DNA from: Pedobacter soli
GTDB lineage: Bacteria > Bacteroidota > Bacteroidia > Sphingobacteriales > Sphingobacteriaceae
Direction: 5' to 3'
DNA: 64,000 nucleotides
NCBI RefSeq assembly: GCF_900101435.1
Contig: NZ_FMZH01000003.1
Coordinates: 248,001-312,000, forward strand
This document shows, piece after piece, positions 32,901 to 47,900 of this stretch; positions within the stretch are counted from its first letter, which is position 1; each line of letters begins with the position of its first letter. Both the position numbers and the translations under genes were made by a program. The notes below the pieces were generated by a model that saw only the letters and a list, made by a program, of their open reading frames with translations, was not told the origin of the DNA and ran no database searches.

Positions 32901-35900
32901 CCACCGTAGAATTTCGGAAGAGGGTTACCTAAAAATTGTCTATCATCTCCTGTAATAGTACCTGAGTTATTAATATCTTCATAAAGCATATCTCCGGTAT
33001 TTTTATCAACGCCTAAAGATTTGATTAAGAAGAATGCGCCTAATGGTTGACCAACAGCTGTTCTTGTTGCAAAAGATCCATCAATTGGCTGATCATTATA
33101 TAATGCTGTAACTTTATTTTTATAGGTAGAAATGTTTAATGAGGTATTCCATTTAAACTCATCTACAAGGTTTTTACTGCTGATCTGGAAGTCAAAACCA
33201 TGTCCTTCTAAACTACCGATATTTTCCAAAATTGTAGTAAAACCAGTAGTACTAGGGATTGGTCTGTTTAACAATAAGTCTTTGGTTTTCTTTTTGAAGT
33301 AATCGGCATTGATTTCAATCCTGTTGTTTAACAAGCCTATTTCTAAACCTAAATCGAACTGATTAGTGGTTTCCCATTTAAGATCAGGGCTACCAATGGT
33401 GCTTAATGCAAAACCTGGGGTATCATTATAGTTAAATCCGCCGCCAATTAGCCTTCTTGAAGTAAAGTTACCAATTCCTTCCTGGTTACCGGTAGAACCG
33501 TAACTTGCTCTCAATTTCAAGAAACTAACTACTGCGTTATTTTTCAAGAAATCTTCTTCACTGATAATCCAGCCACCCGAAACAGATGGAAAATAACCAT
33601 ATCTTCCTTTAGTTGGAATCTTCGATGAACCATCTCTTCTGATTGAACCACCTAATAAATATTTACCTTCCCAAGCTAAATTTAACCTGGCCAACATCGA
33701 TTCAATTTTGAAATAAGTCAAACTTGCAGTACCACCAGTGATTTGTGCTGCAGAAGTTACATAAGGTGTAGCATCTGAAGGGAAATTTGATCCATCTACA
33801 CGGTTGTTTGATTGATTATTCCATTGAAATTCGTAAACTGCAGTACCATCAACGTTCAAACGGTTATCAAATAAATTTTTATTATAAGATAATGTTTGTG
33901 TGGCAAGATAGTTTTCAGTTTGTACATAACCAGAAGATGCCGATCCGTTTGATCCTTGTCCAGACAATGAAGTTATAGGATTATAGGTTCTTTGGTCAAG
34001 GTAAGTATAATCGATACCCACCGCTGATCTGAATTTTAATTCTGGCAGGATTTTGAACTCTGCAAACGTTGAGTTAAAAATATTAGAAAGATTAACATAG
34101 TTTACAGACTGGAACATGTGCACCGGGTTATTATAATCGTTGGCCGCAAATGTACCGTTAGCGTTATAGATCGGCTGATCTGGTCTGGCTACCAAAGCAC
34201 GGGGGAAAGGAGAGTAAATGCTGTTATCTACAGGCGATTCTTGTCTGTAAGAACGTGAAAGCGCTATATTACTTCCGATTTTGATAAAGCTATTAATATC
34301 ATGTGTAACATTTGTTCTCAATGCATACCTTTTAAAACCACCGAAGCTAAGCGCTCCATCCTGATCAAAATAGTTTAATGAAGTGTAAAACTGTGTTTTT
34401 TCACCTGCACCAGAAGCAATTGAAAGCTGGATATTGTTTGTTCTTGAATCATGATTCAAAATTTCATCTAACCAATTTACATTTGCTGTCGGGTTGTCGA
34501 TCTGAGCCTGGGTAAACAGGGCACTTAAACCAGCGTTAACTCTCGCCTCATTATACATTGTTCTGTATTCAGAAGCATTTAGCAGATCGCGGGTTTTAGT
34601 TAGTGATTGAGCACCTGTATAAGCCGAAACATTTATGGTCGATTTTCCCGATTTGTTTCCACCTTTTGTAGTGATGATAACAACACCGTTAGATCCGCGC
34701 GAACCATAAATGGCTGCCGAAGCTGCATCTTTCAACACGTCAACAGTTAAGATATCCTCAGGGTTAATATTCGCTAAAGCAGAAATACCAGCACCTGCAG
34801 ATGAAGGTGTAGTACCACTGTTGCTTGGTAAAATTACACCGTCTACAACATACAATGGGTTGTTTCCTGCGGTGATAGAAGACCGGCCACGAATATTAAT
34901 AGAGATTGGCGCACCAGGTCTGCCTGATCCGGAAGAAATCTGTACACCGGCCATTCTACCCTGTAAAGCCTGTGCAACACTAGGAACAGGTTGTTCCTTT
35001 ATCTCTTCGGCGGTAACACCAACACGCGCTGATGTTACATTTCTCTTAGATTGAGTTCCATAGCCTACTACTACAACATCAGTAAGTGATTTGCTATCCT
35101 CAGATAAAGCAATATTTACTGTATTAGCGTTACCTAAACTGATAGATTGGGTAATATAGCCCAGGTAAGAAAACTCAAGGGATACATTGTTCCCGCTTAC
35201 CTCTAATATGTATTTACCTGCTGAGGAAGTAACGGCACCTTTGTTTGTGCCTTTAATTTTTACATTTACCCCTGGAATAGGTAAACCGTCTCCTTTTGAT
35301 GTAACCGTACCAGTTATCGTTCGTTGTTGGGCAAATGCCGCAAACGATACAAATAACAATACGAACAAACTTTGTAAAAGTTTTCTCATAAAAAAATGTT
35401 AGTTAATAATTTCGCAATGATAGGATATATTATTATGTAAGACAAATTTGACACTAAAAGGACCAAAATCTTGACTTTTGACTGATATAAAATAAAAAAG
35501 CAATGGCTATCAGCCATTGCTCACGCTATATAAAAAATTGTGTATAAATTAATAAACCCAGATAAATCTTTGTTTTATTCCTGGTTTCTGTGCAAAATCG
35601 ATTCTGGCTTTAACAGAAAATACTGATGCATAATTTTTTCCATTATAGCTTGATGGTATCCAATCGATATCAAATGCTTTCTCGGCAATAATTAAACGTT
35701 TGGTAACCGGTATACCATCTGCAACATAATGGGCCTCATAAGTAGCTTTTCCGTTTTGATCGATATTGGTTACCAGATCTGCATCTAATGTACCATCTGC
35801 ACTTTTATTTTCTTTTAATACTACACGCCTTAATTCCGTACCCAATAACGATATATATTGGTCAATTGAAGCGATGGGCACAGGTATACTTGCTTTTTCT

Positions 35901-38900
35901 TTTACAAGAGGGTCATTTGTTGCAATATCAACTTTAATGCGGTTAATACTAATGGTATCTAAAAACAAGAGCTTTTTAAGATCGTAGTTATACCGTAAAA
36001 ACACATTACCATTATTATTAAATGCGTACCAGTTTCCTGATCTGGAATTGTCTTTATATACACCTCTTAAGAAAACCTTATCCTCATCCTTTAATACTGA
36101 ATATGTGCCTTCAAACTTCTTTGAGTCATTCATTGCATATACAACCTTAGTTTGATCAGAAAGAATTGAAGTTTTTTGTTCCTGGGCATTGCTAACTTGT
36201 ACAGTAGCAAATAGCGCCAAAGCAGAAAAATAAATGTTTTTGTAAATATTCATAACAGAGCTGATTAGTTATCTAAATATACAAAATAATCTCCCATTTT
36301 AGACAAACAAAAATGCCCTTTGAAGATATCTCCAAAGGGCATTTACTTAATATTAGAATTTCTAACGCGATGATTTATATTTAATAACTAATGAATAAAC
36401 CCTTTTTGCAGCCGTTTGATTCCAATCAAAGTTTAGCGTGAATGTTTTCGTTGCAGGATCATACTTGTTTACAGATCCAGGAATAATAGCAAGTGTTGCA
36501 TTACCCAACGCTTTCATCGTTACCAGATTTGTAGCCGGATCTACTGTTGCCTGAAGGTTATCAATACCACCCACACCTGAAGAACCACCGGCCCATCTTA
36601 AGTTTCCAATCTGAACAGTATTAGCCCCAACCGTAGTAAGAGTTAGGTCAGGATTAGTAGAAGTATTACCATTTAAAGCATCACCAGTTGTAGGCGTTGT
36701 AGGATTACTATAACGTTGTACAAAACTTCCAGCCTGCATAGCATAAATACCATCGTAAGCATTTTTTGCACTCACATTTAATAAAATAGTATTGAAGTTC
36801 CCGCTTATAATGCCAGATGACGCTGAAGTTATGGTCAGTGGTAGCACTTCCGAAACAGCAAAATTAAAAGTTGAAGGCTTTAATAAAACATTGAATGTTG
36901 CCTTACTTGTTCCTGCCTTAATCACAACCTCAGTTGCCGAAAGTGTGTAGCTTGTAGGCTGAAGAAGTTCATAATGACCACCTGTTGCGGTATTATATTC
37001 CGTGATTTTTGAAGCGGCTCCCACAGCAACCTTTACGGTAATATCCTGAGGTGCTGTAGCTTCCGGACCCGAATAACTAACCGTAACTGGTAAAGAAGGA
37101 GTACTGGCTGCTTCATACGCAAACGAATATAAAGGGTACGGAGTGCCATTTTGAACAATCTGTGCTGGGTTGGCAAACTCAATAACATTGTGGCCTTTGG
37201 CAGGATCCAATATCATCGTATCATCCTTTAAGCAAGAGCTTAGAAAGGTTATTGCGAGTAAAGCCGCTATAGATTTAAAAATATTTTTTTTCATGTCTTT
37301 ATTAATTTAAGTCCCAAAAAATACGAGAACCAAATAATGTAACTGAAGGAACATTTGTAGGGTTCAGGTTATACTCCGATTGAGGGTAAAGTACTCTTCC
37401 AATCAATTTATCAGGACGAGTAGATACCGATTGTTTAGATGCGAAAGTTAAAAGTGGATCTTGTGATCCGTTAACAATCGTAGGATAAGTTGTGCGTTTA
37501 AACTCATTGAATGCTTCGTCACAATGAATCATGTTCATCGCAATATACTTTTGAGTAATAATTGCCTCAATCTTTTGCTCGTTGTTTGTGGCAAGATCAA
37601 AGTTTGCCAATCTGCTTGTGTTATTCGTAGTTAAATAGGTTGTAACATCTGCATTTACATTTTTACTGGCATCAACAACATTACTCTGATTTTGATATAA
37701 ATAGTTGAATGAAGCCGTTATACCAGCATTAAAAGCAGTCTTAGCATCGCCTGTTAAATACCCTCTTACATAAGCCTCAGCTTGTAAAAAATAACTTTCT
37801 GAAGCTAACATTAACGATTGACCTTGAGAAGGTCCTTTGGCAACTCCCAATCCTGGGGTATTTGCATCAACACCGGTAAACCATGAAGTAGATCCTGCTG
37901 GAGGAACCTGAGAAGAAACCGTATTCTCCTCGCCCAACTGGTTAACAGCTGTACTAGGGAATCCTCTGAAAATTACACCACCACGTCCCGGGTCAGAAAG
38001 TTTTGTACCATTATAAAATGAGAATATCCATCTTGTTGGAATCGCTTGACCTTGCGATCTAGCATTATCAGTACCGAAAGCCAAACTACCATAGTTAGGG
38101 TTTTGTTGACTAATACCTTGTGAATTTATTGCCTTAACATAACCAGGATTAACCAATGCATCAGTAGTCAAAAATCCAACTGTTGTATTTAAAGCGGCAA
38201 ATTCAGTAGTTGTGTAAGACTGTAATGCTGTTACACCAGCCATTTTAATTAACAACCTTAATTTAAGCGTGTTGGCAAATTTTTTCCATAAATTCATATC
38301 ACCTTTAAATAATGGATCTGCACTCGCCAATACCTTATTTGCGGTTGTTCCCGCCTGGGCAGTGGTAATTGCATTAATAGAGGCTGTTAATTGCGCAACT
38401 AAATCTTTGTAAATATCTTCAGCTTTATCGTATTTCGGCGCCAAAACCGAATTACCTTTTAATGCTTCACTGTAAGGTACATCATTGTACTGATCAACAA
38501 CCTTAGCAAAAACATAAGCTTTCATAATTCTGGCTATTGCAGTAGAATAAGCCAAACCTGGCGTAGCTGCTGTATTATCAATTACATATTGGTAATCCGT
38601 TGCATTATCGTAAGATGACGAAAATCCGGTTACAAAACTTCCTGCAGTATAGGCATAAGTTACACCAGATCCATAACCACCAACCCCGTAAATGTTAGCG
38701 GCAAAACCACCAGGAAAGTAGTATGCACTGTTTAATGATTGCGTAATAGAAGCTGTACCAACAATTGCCTGTGGTAAAACAAGCGCTGGAGTAGCCGTAG
38801 TAGCATTATTTGTATTTGTATTTATATCAAGGTACTTTTTGCAGGAAGAAACCCCAACTGCAACAGCACCTATCAATAAAAGGTTTATAATCTTTTTCAT

Positions 38901-41900
38901 ATTAATGTATGTTAAAATGTTAATGATAATGTCGCTCCGTAGAATCTTGCCGGAGGTGTTTGGCCTAAGTTAACAATACCGATACCATTATTATCAGAAC
39001 CAGCAGAACTGTATTCTGGGTCTGTGTAGATGTTTGTTTTAGGTGTCCAGATAAATAGGTTTCTGCCTTGTACACTAATACGTGCTGCTTTTACATATTT
39101 TAAATTTCCAAGAACAGATCTAGGAATATCATATCCCAAAGAAAGCTCTCTTAGTTTCCAGAATGCTGCAGAGTAAACATAGTTAGTACCAACGGCAGTA
39201 TTGGTTGGTCCGTTAGTCCAGAAATCTACCCCTCCGGTTCTTGTGGTAATGTTGGTATTTTCAACATAAGTGTTAGTAGCCGGATCTAAATAAGAAGAGT
39301 TTGGAACAACAAAACGTTCACGGTTAAAATAGGTTGTTCTGATACCAGCTCCAGAAAAATCATAGCTGCCAGAACTTTGTGCCATAACAAAACCACCTCT
39401 GTATTCAAATAAAGCAGCCAGGCGGAAACCTTTAAATGAAGCCGCAGCATCTAAACCTAAACGGTGTTTTGGTTCGGTGTTACCTAATACGAAAGTACCT
39501 GTAGTAACGCTAGGAAAACCAGTAATACGATCTACAATAATTCTTCCTTGCGGATCTCTAACATAATCAGAACCTTTCAAAGATGGGAAAGATTGACCTT
39601 CAATAGCCCAAACGCCCAAACCAGTGGTTGCAGAGCCCGATAATGAAATTTGGCTCAAACCATTACCAATTGAAGTAACTTTATTTTGATTGTAAGTATA
39701 GTTAGCACCCACAGAAATTTCCAATCCATTTACAGCATTTTTAACTGGAACTAAACGAAGAGATGTTTCGACACCTTTGTTAGTAACTTCACCTGTATTT
39801 GTTAAAAATGAACTAAAGCCCGTTGAAGTTGCCACATCAATAGGCACCGTCTGATCGGTTGTGCTTGTGTTATAATAAGTAAACGCTCCTGTAATTCTTG
39901 ATTTAAATAAAGCAAAATCAACACCACCTTCATAAGCCAAGGTCATCTCAGGTTTAATATTTGCTGATACAATTCTATTACCCAATGTATATCCAGGGAT
40001 ACCGTTGAAAGGGTAACCATAAGCTGATCCGAAAGTTGGCAATAACGAATATGCACCAAAGTTAGAGCTGTTACCTAAGTTTACGTTACCCACTTTAGAC
40101 ACACCACCTCTGATTTTTAAAGATTCAATTACTTTAGAGTTTTTTATTGCCGGAATAGCATCAGAAGCAATAAACGAAATATCTGCCGATGGATAGAAGA
40201 AAGATCTGTTTTCAGCAGATAAGATCGATCTCCAGTCATTTCTACCAGTTACGTGTAAGTATAAATAGTCTCTGAAACCTAAACGTAAATCTCCATAAAG
40301 ACCAATTTGTCTGGCTTTATAATCCGCTTCTGAAGCACCTGAATTACCTAAACCATTGTTAATGTTAAAGAAGCCGCCTTGAGCCAAACCTCCATTAGTA
40401 TTAACATTCACAGTTTTATATGTATTCTGTCTGATTGTACCACCAGCAATTACATTTAATGTAAAATCTTTAGATAGTTTTTTAATGTATTGAGCAATGA
40501 ACTCGGGGTTAATTTGAGTATTAAAACCTGAAGACTCACTTACCGAACCAACAACATTTGAGAAGTTTGGTGTTTCTGCTAATCTGTAATCCGAGTAAGT
40601 AAATTTATCGGTTGTAGATTTGTTGGCGAAACTACGGTTTGATAAACTCGCTCTAACCAATAAAGACAATTCTTTAATTGGGTACCACTTTAACTGCACG
40701 TTACCGGTTAAATAATCGTTACGGCTTAGACTTCTGTTATTGCCTAATGCAAAGTAAGGGTTTTGGTAGTATTCGTTATAATATCCATCAGGAGTAGAGA
40801 ATGGATCGTTTTTATAATCACTATATCTGGTTAAAGGAATCTGACCAGGTGATTGTAAAACGTTATCAAAAACCGTAGCAATGGCGCTTGATTGGTTGTA
40901 ACGGTTTTGAACGTAGTTGGCATTGAAACTAAAAGTAACATTGTTACCTAAATTGCGCTCACCATTAACACGCATAGTAAACCTGTTATATTTATCGCCT
41001 GGCACGGTACTTTTTTGATCAAAATACTGACCAGAAAAATAATAAGTTCCTTTATCGTCGCCAGAAGAAACATTAAAATCAGTTTGATTTGAATAACCTG
41101 TCTCCCAGAAAGCATTTTTGTTTTCATCTGCATTAAATGAATAAGGTACAGATTGAATCGAACCATCAGCTAAAGGCTTACCAATCGGGCGAACAACACC
41201 ATCAAAAGCCGGACCATATTGCTGATTTTCGAACGGTGTATAGCTTGGCACATCATCGTTACCTGTACCAGAACCAAAACGCTCTTGTAATTGAGGTAAG
41301 AAGCTTACCTGCTCAACGTTTGTAGTGTGGCTCACATTAATTGTAGAAGATCCTCTTTTACCTTTTTTGGTTTGGATAATTAATGCACCGTTAGACGCGT
41401 CTGATCCGTAAAGAGCAGCAGCACCAGCACCATTTAATACCTCGATGTTTTCAATATCCTCTGGGTTTAAGTTCCCTAAGATATCACTAGGTACAATTAC
41501 GTTATCAACAACAACCAAAGCCTGGTTGTTACCTAATAATGAGCGGTTACCACGTAAAACTAAACGTACACTTGGGTTAACACCACTACTTACAGCGTTT
41601 ACCTGTAAACCAGCAACTTTACCGGTTAAGGCACTCGCTACGTTAAAAGCTTTACCCTGAGTTAACTCTTCAGCTTTTACCGTAGTAGATTGGTTACCTT
41701 GCTGACGACGCTGAATAGTAATACCCCCTGCTGTAACCACAACTTCATTTAAAGAAGTTACATCCGATTGTAAAACAGCATTTACAACATTACTTGCCGG
41801 GATAACGAACTCTTTCGATCCGTAACCTAAAAAGGTTACCACAATTGTTTTTCCATTAGCAGGAACTTTTAGCGAGAATTTTCCGCTTGCGCCGGTTTGA

Positions 41901-44900
41901 GCGCCTAAATTAGGGATTTCTTTTACCCTTACTGATGCTCCTGGTATGGGAAGTCCATCTTCTTGAGATGTCACTGTACCAGTTACTGTTCTTTCTTGAG
42001 CAAACGCAGAAAATGCGCAAAGCACAAGAATGAACAAACTTTGTAGAAGTTTTTTCATAATTTGAAAATAGGTTAGTTAATGATTATTTAATCGCTAAAA
42101 TAGAGTTAGTTACGGTTAACACCAAATTTATTTTAACAATTTTTAACACTTTAAACAAAATAATGCTATAAAGTGGCTAAATGGCGTTTAAACGCACATA
42201 ATAAACTATAAACTAGTGGTTTAGTTTGAAAAATTCGCATGATTAAGCATACATAATTTATAGTTATTGTTAAATAATACCTCTGTATTCTGCCCATTCT
42301 TCAATCTGCTTAACATCCTCTTTACAATGGTTTTTATCTTAAAACAAAACAGCCTCCTGAAAATAAATTCAGAAGGCTGTCTATTTAAATTACCGACCAG
42401 CTTAATGATCGTCATCTACAAATTTGGTTCTGTGATATCCTTTAAGGTGATAAACGGTTCCTGGATCATCAGAAAATTCAACATCCAGTGTAATTGCATC
42501 TGTTGGTGCCTTTGAAACCGGACCAGTAGTGCCATTAGGTGTTATTTTACCATTAGTTACCGTAAAAGTTATCCCTCCGGGATAGGTACCTGCATTGGCT
42601 ATATTTTGCCCAGTAAGGGTCTTGTTATCTACATTTACGTTTACCTTTCCAAAAACAGTCTGGGTAGCCGAAGTAGACCAAAAATTAGTAAGATTCAACC
42701 ACATTTGAGATGAAGAATTATCAGCAGTGTTATAGGTCGAAATCCCATAATAAGCACCAGTCCCATCAATCTGTACCCACCATTCACCAGATAGGTCCTG
42801 TACCGCAGTACCACCAACCGGCTCTTCTTTTTTACAAGCAGAGATGCTTAGTACAAAAAGTGTTAGTATATAAAAATATTTTTTCATCGTTTTATTATTT
42901 ATTGTTTAACAAAGGTTCTTACTGCTGTACCATAACCAGGATTTTCAACTGCCCAAGAATAATTGCCAGTAATCAGATCTTTACTTTCCGTATTTGATCC
43001 CCATGGCCCGCTGTCTGTGTTCTGCTGAGGAATATCAATGGTACTACCTGTAGGGTTTATTGCAATAACGTTTACTGTAGTACCCGTTGCTGCACCGCCA
43101 GGATTATTAACCAAATAAGCGCCGGGAGCCAATTTTGTCCATTTAGTGATTGTTCCGGTAGCAGCCCGAAGGTAGTTGCCAGAAAAATCGTTAGCTACAG
43201 CATCAGCTTTGGTATCATAAACTACAACTGATCTGGTAGCAGTTGCAGAAAAGCCATCTGTATTAGTAGCCGAGTAGGTGATTAAATAAACACCTGCAGT
43301 TGCCGTATTGGGTAAACCTGTAGTTTTTACTTCGATAGTACTTGTTCCTGCTACTGCAGTAGCTCCGGCATCAGTATAAGTTGCACCTTTAGCTACTGCT
43401 ACATACTTATCACCTTTCATTGTTAATGTCGGGAAAACAGTTATTTTAGAAATACCCACGTAGCCTTCCGGATAATCAAACGACTGCTTTTTGCAAGAGC
43501 TGTAAACTAAGCTTACAGCCCCCAATATGATTATTGTTAAATATCTTTTCATCTCTTTATCATTTATAAATGTTATTTACCCCACCAAACTTTAGTTGTA
43601 ATTGGCACCTCTGCAGGCGTATTACTATTTCTATCCCTTGACGACGCCGGGTATACCAAACGCTTAGGAAACAAACCAGCAGTAACGCCATTTTTTGAGT
43701 AAACCCATTGTCCGGGTATATAACTTGCATCAGTTGAGTAAACTGTACTTGTTTTAGGGTATCCGGTACGCTCCTGCTCAAAAAAGCCCTCCAAACTATG
43801 TGAACCGGCAAATGAAGCCCATTTTTGAACGATAATCTTCTCTAATTTCTGATCAAAGGTTCCACTATACAGCAAATAAGCTGCAGGAACTGAAGTTGTA
43901 GCCAATCCAACTTGTGTAAAGGCTGCACGAACGCCATTTTGATACATGGCCAAAGCGCCTGTTCCACCATAATAACGCTCAAGTGCTTCTGCCTGCATCA
44001 GGTAAGATTCTGCTGCAGAAATGAACCATACCGGATCTTTTGCGGTTTGTGCAAAAACTGTAGCACTGGCATAAGTTGGCTGCTGTGTAGCTGTAGCTGT
44101 ATAATCGCCCTGATTCATTGGGGTTGGATTAGCAGTTCCAAAGTAATAATTAACCCTTGGGTCGTTATTCGTGGTTAACCATGAAGTAAATGTTTTACTA
44201 GCCCTTAAATTGGTAGTTGTATTTAAACGACGGATATTATATTCGTAAAATGGATTGCTATTATCAGGCGTTCCGTCAAATGTAGCCAATCCAGCATTCG
44301 TAGTCAGAAAATTTGCTCCATCTGTATACAATTTTGTAATACCAGCCTGAGCTTCTGCAGGTTTTGCATTTACCATCCTTAAATACATTTTTAACTTTAA
44401 CGTGTTGGCAAACTTGGTCCACAAGCTCATATCGCCACCGAAAAGAAAATCGGTTTTTTTCTGATCACTGCTCAATGCAATGCTGGTATAATCTTTAGCT
44501 AAAGCTGCATCAATTTCGGCAAGTAAGCCTACATAAATGGTATAACCATCATCAAATTTTGGTTGTAAATTGTCTACACCTTTCAAAGCTTCAGTATAAG
44601 GAACCTGGTCGTACAAATCAACCAACACCTGATAGGTGTAAGCTTTCATAACCGTAGCCATTAAATTATAGCGCCAGTCGCTTTTAGCCTGAGCAAGTTT
44701 TATTGCCAATTGATAATCAGCAAGGGCACCAGAAAAAAGCTCGTTATAACTGCCATTAAAATCATTACGGGTTAATGCATACGAATCAATTGTTTTATAT
44801 TGATTTGAAGCATTTGCCTGGGTATAATATTGAGACCAAATTCCGCCCAGAATAGTTAAATCTCCACCAACGCGCCCTGCAGTAGAAGCTACAGCCGAAG

Positions 44901-47900
44901 GAAATAATACCTCAGGTGTAGTGGTTTCTATTAGGGGGTTATTTGGACTTATGTTTATATCTAGTGTTTTCTTACATCCAAAAGCAAGAAACACTACTGC
45001 TGAAAACATCAGCGCTTTATATTTTATATGATTATTTTTCATTGTGAGATAGATTAAAATGAAACTTTTAATGATGCACCAAAGAACCTTACCGGAGGCG
45101 CAGTTCTGAACTCACCAAATTCACTTCCTAAATCATTTCCGAAGTTAGAAACCTCAGGATCGATTGTATTGTTGTTTTTTGCCAGCCAGGTAACAAGATT
45201 TCTTCCAAAAACAGAAACACTTGCACGTTGTGCACCTATTTTACCAACAATAGATTTTGGCAGGTTATAACTTAAAGTAGCTTCTCTTAATTTTAAGAAA
45301 GATCTATCTAAAATACGGTTAGCATAAGCATCGGCCTTGTTTGAGGTGTGATAATAAAAATCATCAGTATTGGCTTCAGTAATTGGCGTAGTATTTTCTA
45401 CATACGTACCGTTGGCCAGTTTTTGTACCGAGTTAGGAACAATAAATGGACGGCGATCATTATAAGTTGTTTTAGCATCAGCACCAACGAAGTTTAACAA
45501 ATCGGCAGTTCCTGAATAAAACACCCCACCTTTATGCCAATCTAGGGTAAACGAAAGTGAAAAATCTTTGTAACGGAACTGGTTGGCTAAACCCATTACA
45601 AAATCCGGAACTGTAGAACCAAAGCTTACATTTTCAGAAGAATATACCGGATATCCGTTAGCATCAACAATAACCTGACCGCTTGGGCTATAGGTACGTG
45701 TTGGTGCTTCGATAATACCTAAGGGTTGGCCCACACGCGCAACAAACTGAGCATCGTATGCAGTGTTTAGGACTACCTTATCTAACCCTGCCGGCAATTC
45801 AGTAACCTTACTGTTTTCTTTAGTGAAGGTATAATTCAGGTTCCAGTCAATATCTGTAGTTTTAATTGGCTTTATGTTTACTGCAAGCTCCACTCCCTTA
45901 TTACGAACAGAACCGAAGTTAACAATGTACGATGAGTAACCTGTAGATGGATCGATAGGCAAAGGAATAATCTGATCTTTTCTTAACTTATTGTAATAAG
46001 TTGCATCGATACCAATACGATCTTGTAAAAATCTGATCTCAGCACCTAACTCTACCTCTTTAACACGCTCTGGTTTAAAGTTGTTACTGTTTAACTGGTT
46101 AGAAATCGAATAACCCGGAACGCCAAAAATAGGGAAGGTTAATGTTCCGAAACCTAGTGGAACTGATGTTCTGGTTGCGCTGTTAAACACCCGATAAGGA
46201 TCAGTATCACTACCTGTTTCACCATAACTTGCTCTGATTTTTAAGAAGCTGATCGGTGTTTTACTAAAATCGATTGCTTGTGAAGCAATGAAAGCTAAAC
46301 TTGAAGCCGGATAAAAATAACTGTTGTTATCCTGAGGAAGCGTTGATGACCAATCATTTCTACCGGTAACAGTTAAATACAGGTATTTGTTATAACCAAA
46401 GGTTGCTGAGGCATAGGCACCAAATAAACGGCGGTGCGATTCTGCACTGGTTGAAGTTGGCTTGTTTGCAGAGTTATTGATCTGATAAAAGCCTGGTATA
46501 GCTAAATCTTCAATACCTGTAGTTAATACTCTTGAACCACGATCGTTATAGTTAACCCCAATTAAACCATCTAAATCAAAATGACTATTTAGTTCTTTGT
46601 TAAAAAGTGCATTTAATTTCGAATCATACTCAAAGGTTTTTACTGACCCGTCAATTACATCACCTGCATCGGCTGCTCTTGAAGATCCTTCGATGTTTCC
46701 TCCGGCATTATAACTGCCTGGGCTAGGTGCGTTTTTATTGTGCCAGATTTTACTAATCGCGTTGTCAATATCAGCTCCTTGCTGGAATTGGAAACTTAAC
46801 CAGCCAGTTGCTTTATAGTTTAAATTAATATTTCCATACACACGATCACTTTTATACCGACTTCCATTTTCATAAATAGAATAATAAGGGTTTTCGGCAT
46901 AAGGTGTAAAATAATTATCTACGTTAAAGAACTTGTTTTTATAATCCTGAAGGTCCTTAATCGGAATATCTCCCGGAATCTGAAGGATATCCTCATAAAA
47001 CGACGAACCAATACCCGAATTTGCACCACCCTGATTGATAAACTTGGTTGTTTTACCCACATAGTTTAAAGAGGCGTCAGCAGAAAACTTTCCGTACTTG
47101 GTAGATCCTTTTAAGGTAAAGTTATTTCTTTTGTAAGAATCATTGTCGGATGGCAGATAACCATTGCTGTAAATATTACCGTAAGAAAAATAAGCAGTGC
47201 TATTTTCATTTCCACCACTTAAAGCTATGTTATTGTTTAACTCTATACCGGTAGTTAAAGCATCTCTAACATTGTTTTTAATGAAAGAGTAAGGCTTTAG
47301 TAATTGGGAATTGTCTACAATAGCACCCCATGGCCGTAATTGACCATCGTATTTTGGGCCCCAGTTACCATTTTCTGAAGGAATGTAAGTACCATCCCAA
47401 CCTTGGCCAAACTGATCCTGAAGCTTATAAACAGAAGCAACGTTGGTTAATGTGGTAGCTGTAGAAAGATCTACCTTTAGTTTTCCAGCAGCACCTTTTT
47501 TAGTGGTAACGATTAAAACACCATTCGAACCACGCGAACCATATAAGGCTGTTGCTGCCGATCCTTTTAAAATACTGATACTTTCGATATTGTTTGGATC
47601 GATGTCGTTTGCATTGTTACCAAAGTCATAGTTGTTATCAGACCCTGCGGTTGAGTTATCCAAAGGCACACCATCAACAACGTACAGGGGCTGATTGCTA
47701 CCTGTTATTGATGAATAACCCCTTAAAATAACTTTAGTTGAACCACCTGGCGCACCAGAAGTATTGGAAATGTTTACCCCGGCAACCTTTCCTTGCAAAC
47801 CACCAAATAAACTTGCGGGCGCAGAAGCATTAACCTCCGCCGACTTTAAGGTACTTTGAGAGTAACCCAATGTTTTCGTAGCCTTGTTAACACCCAATGC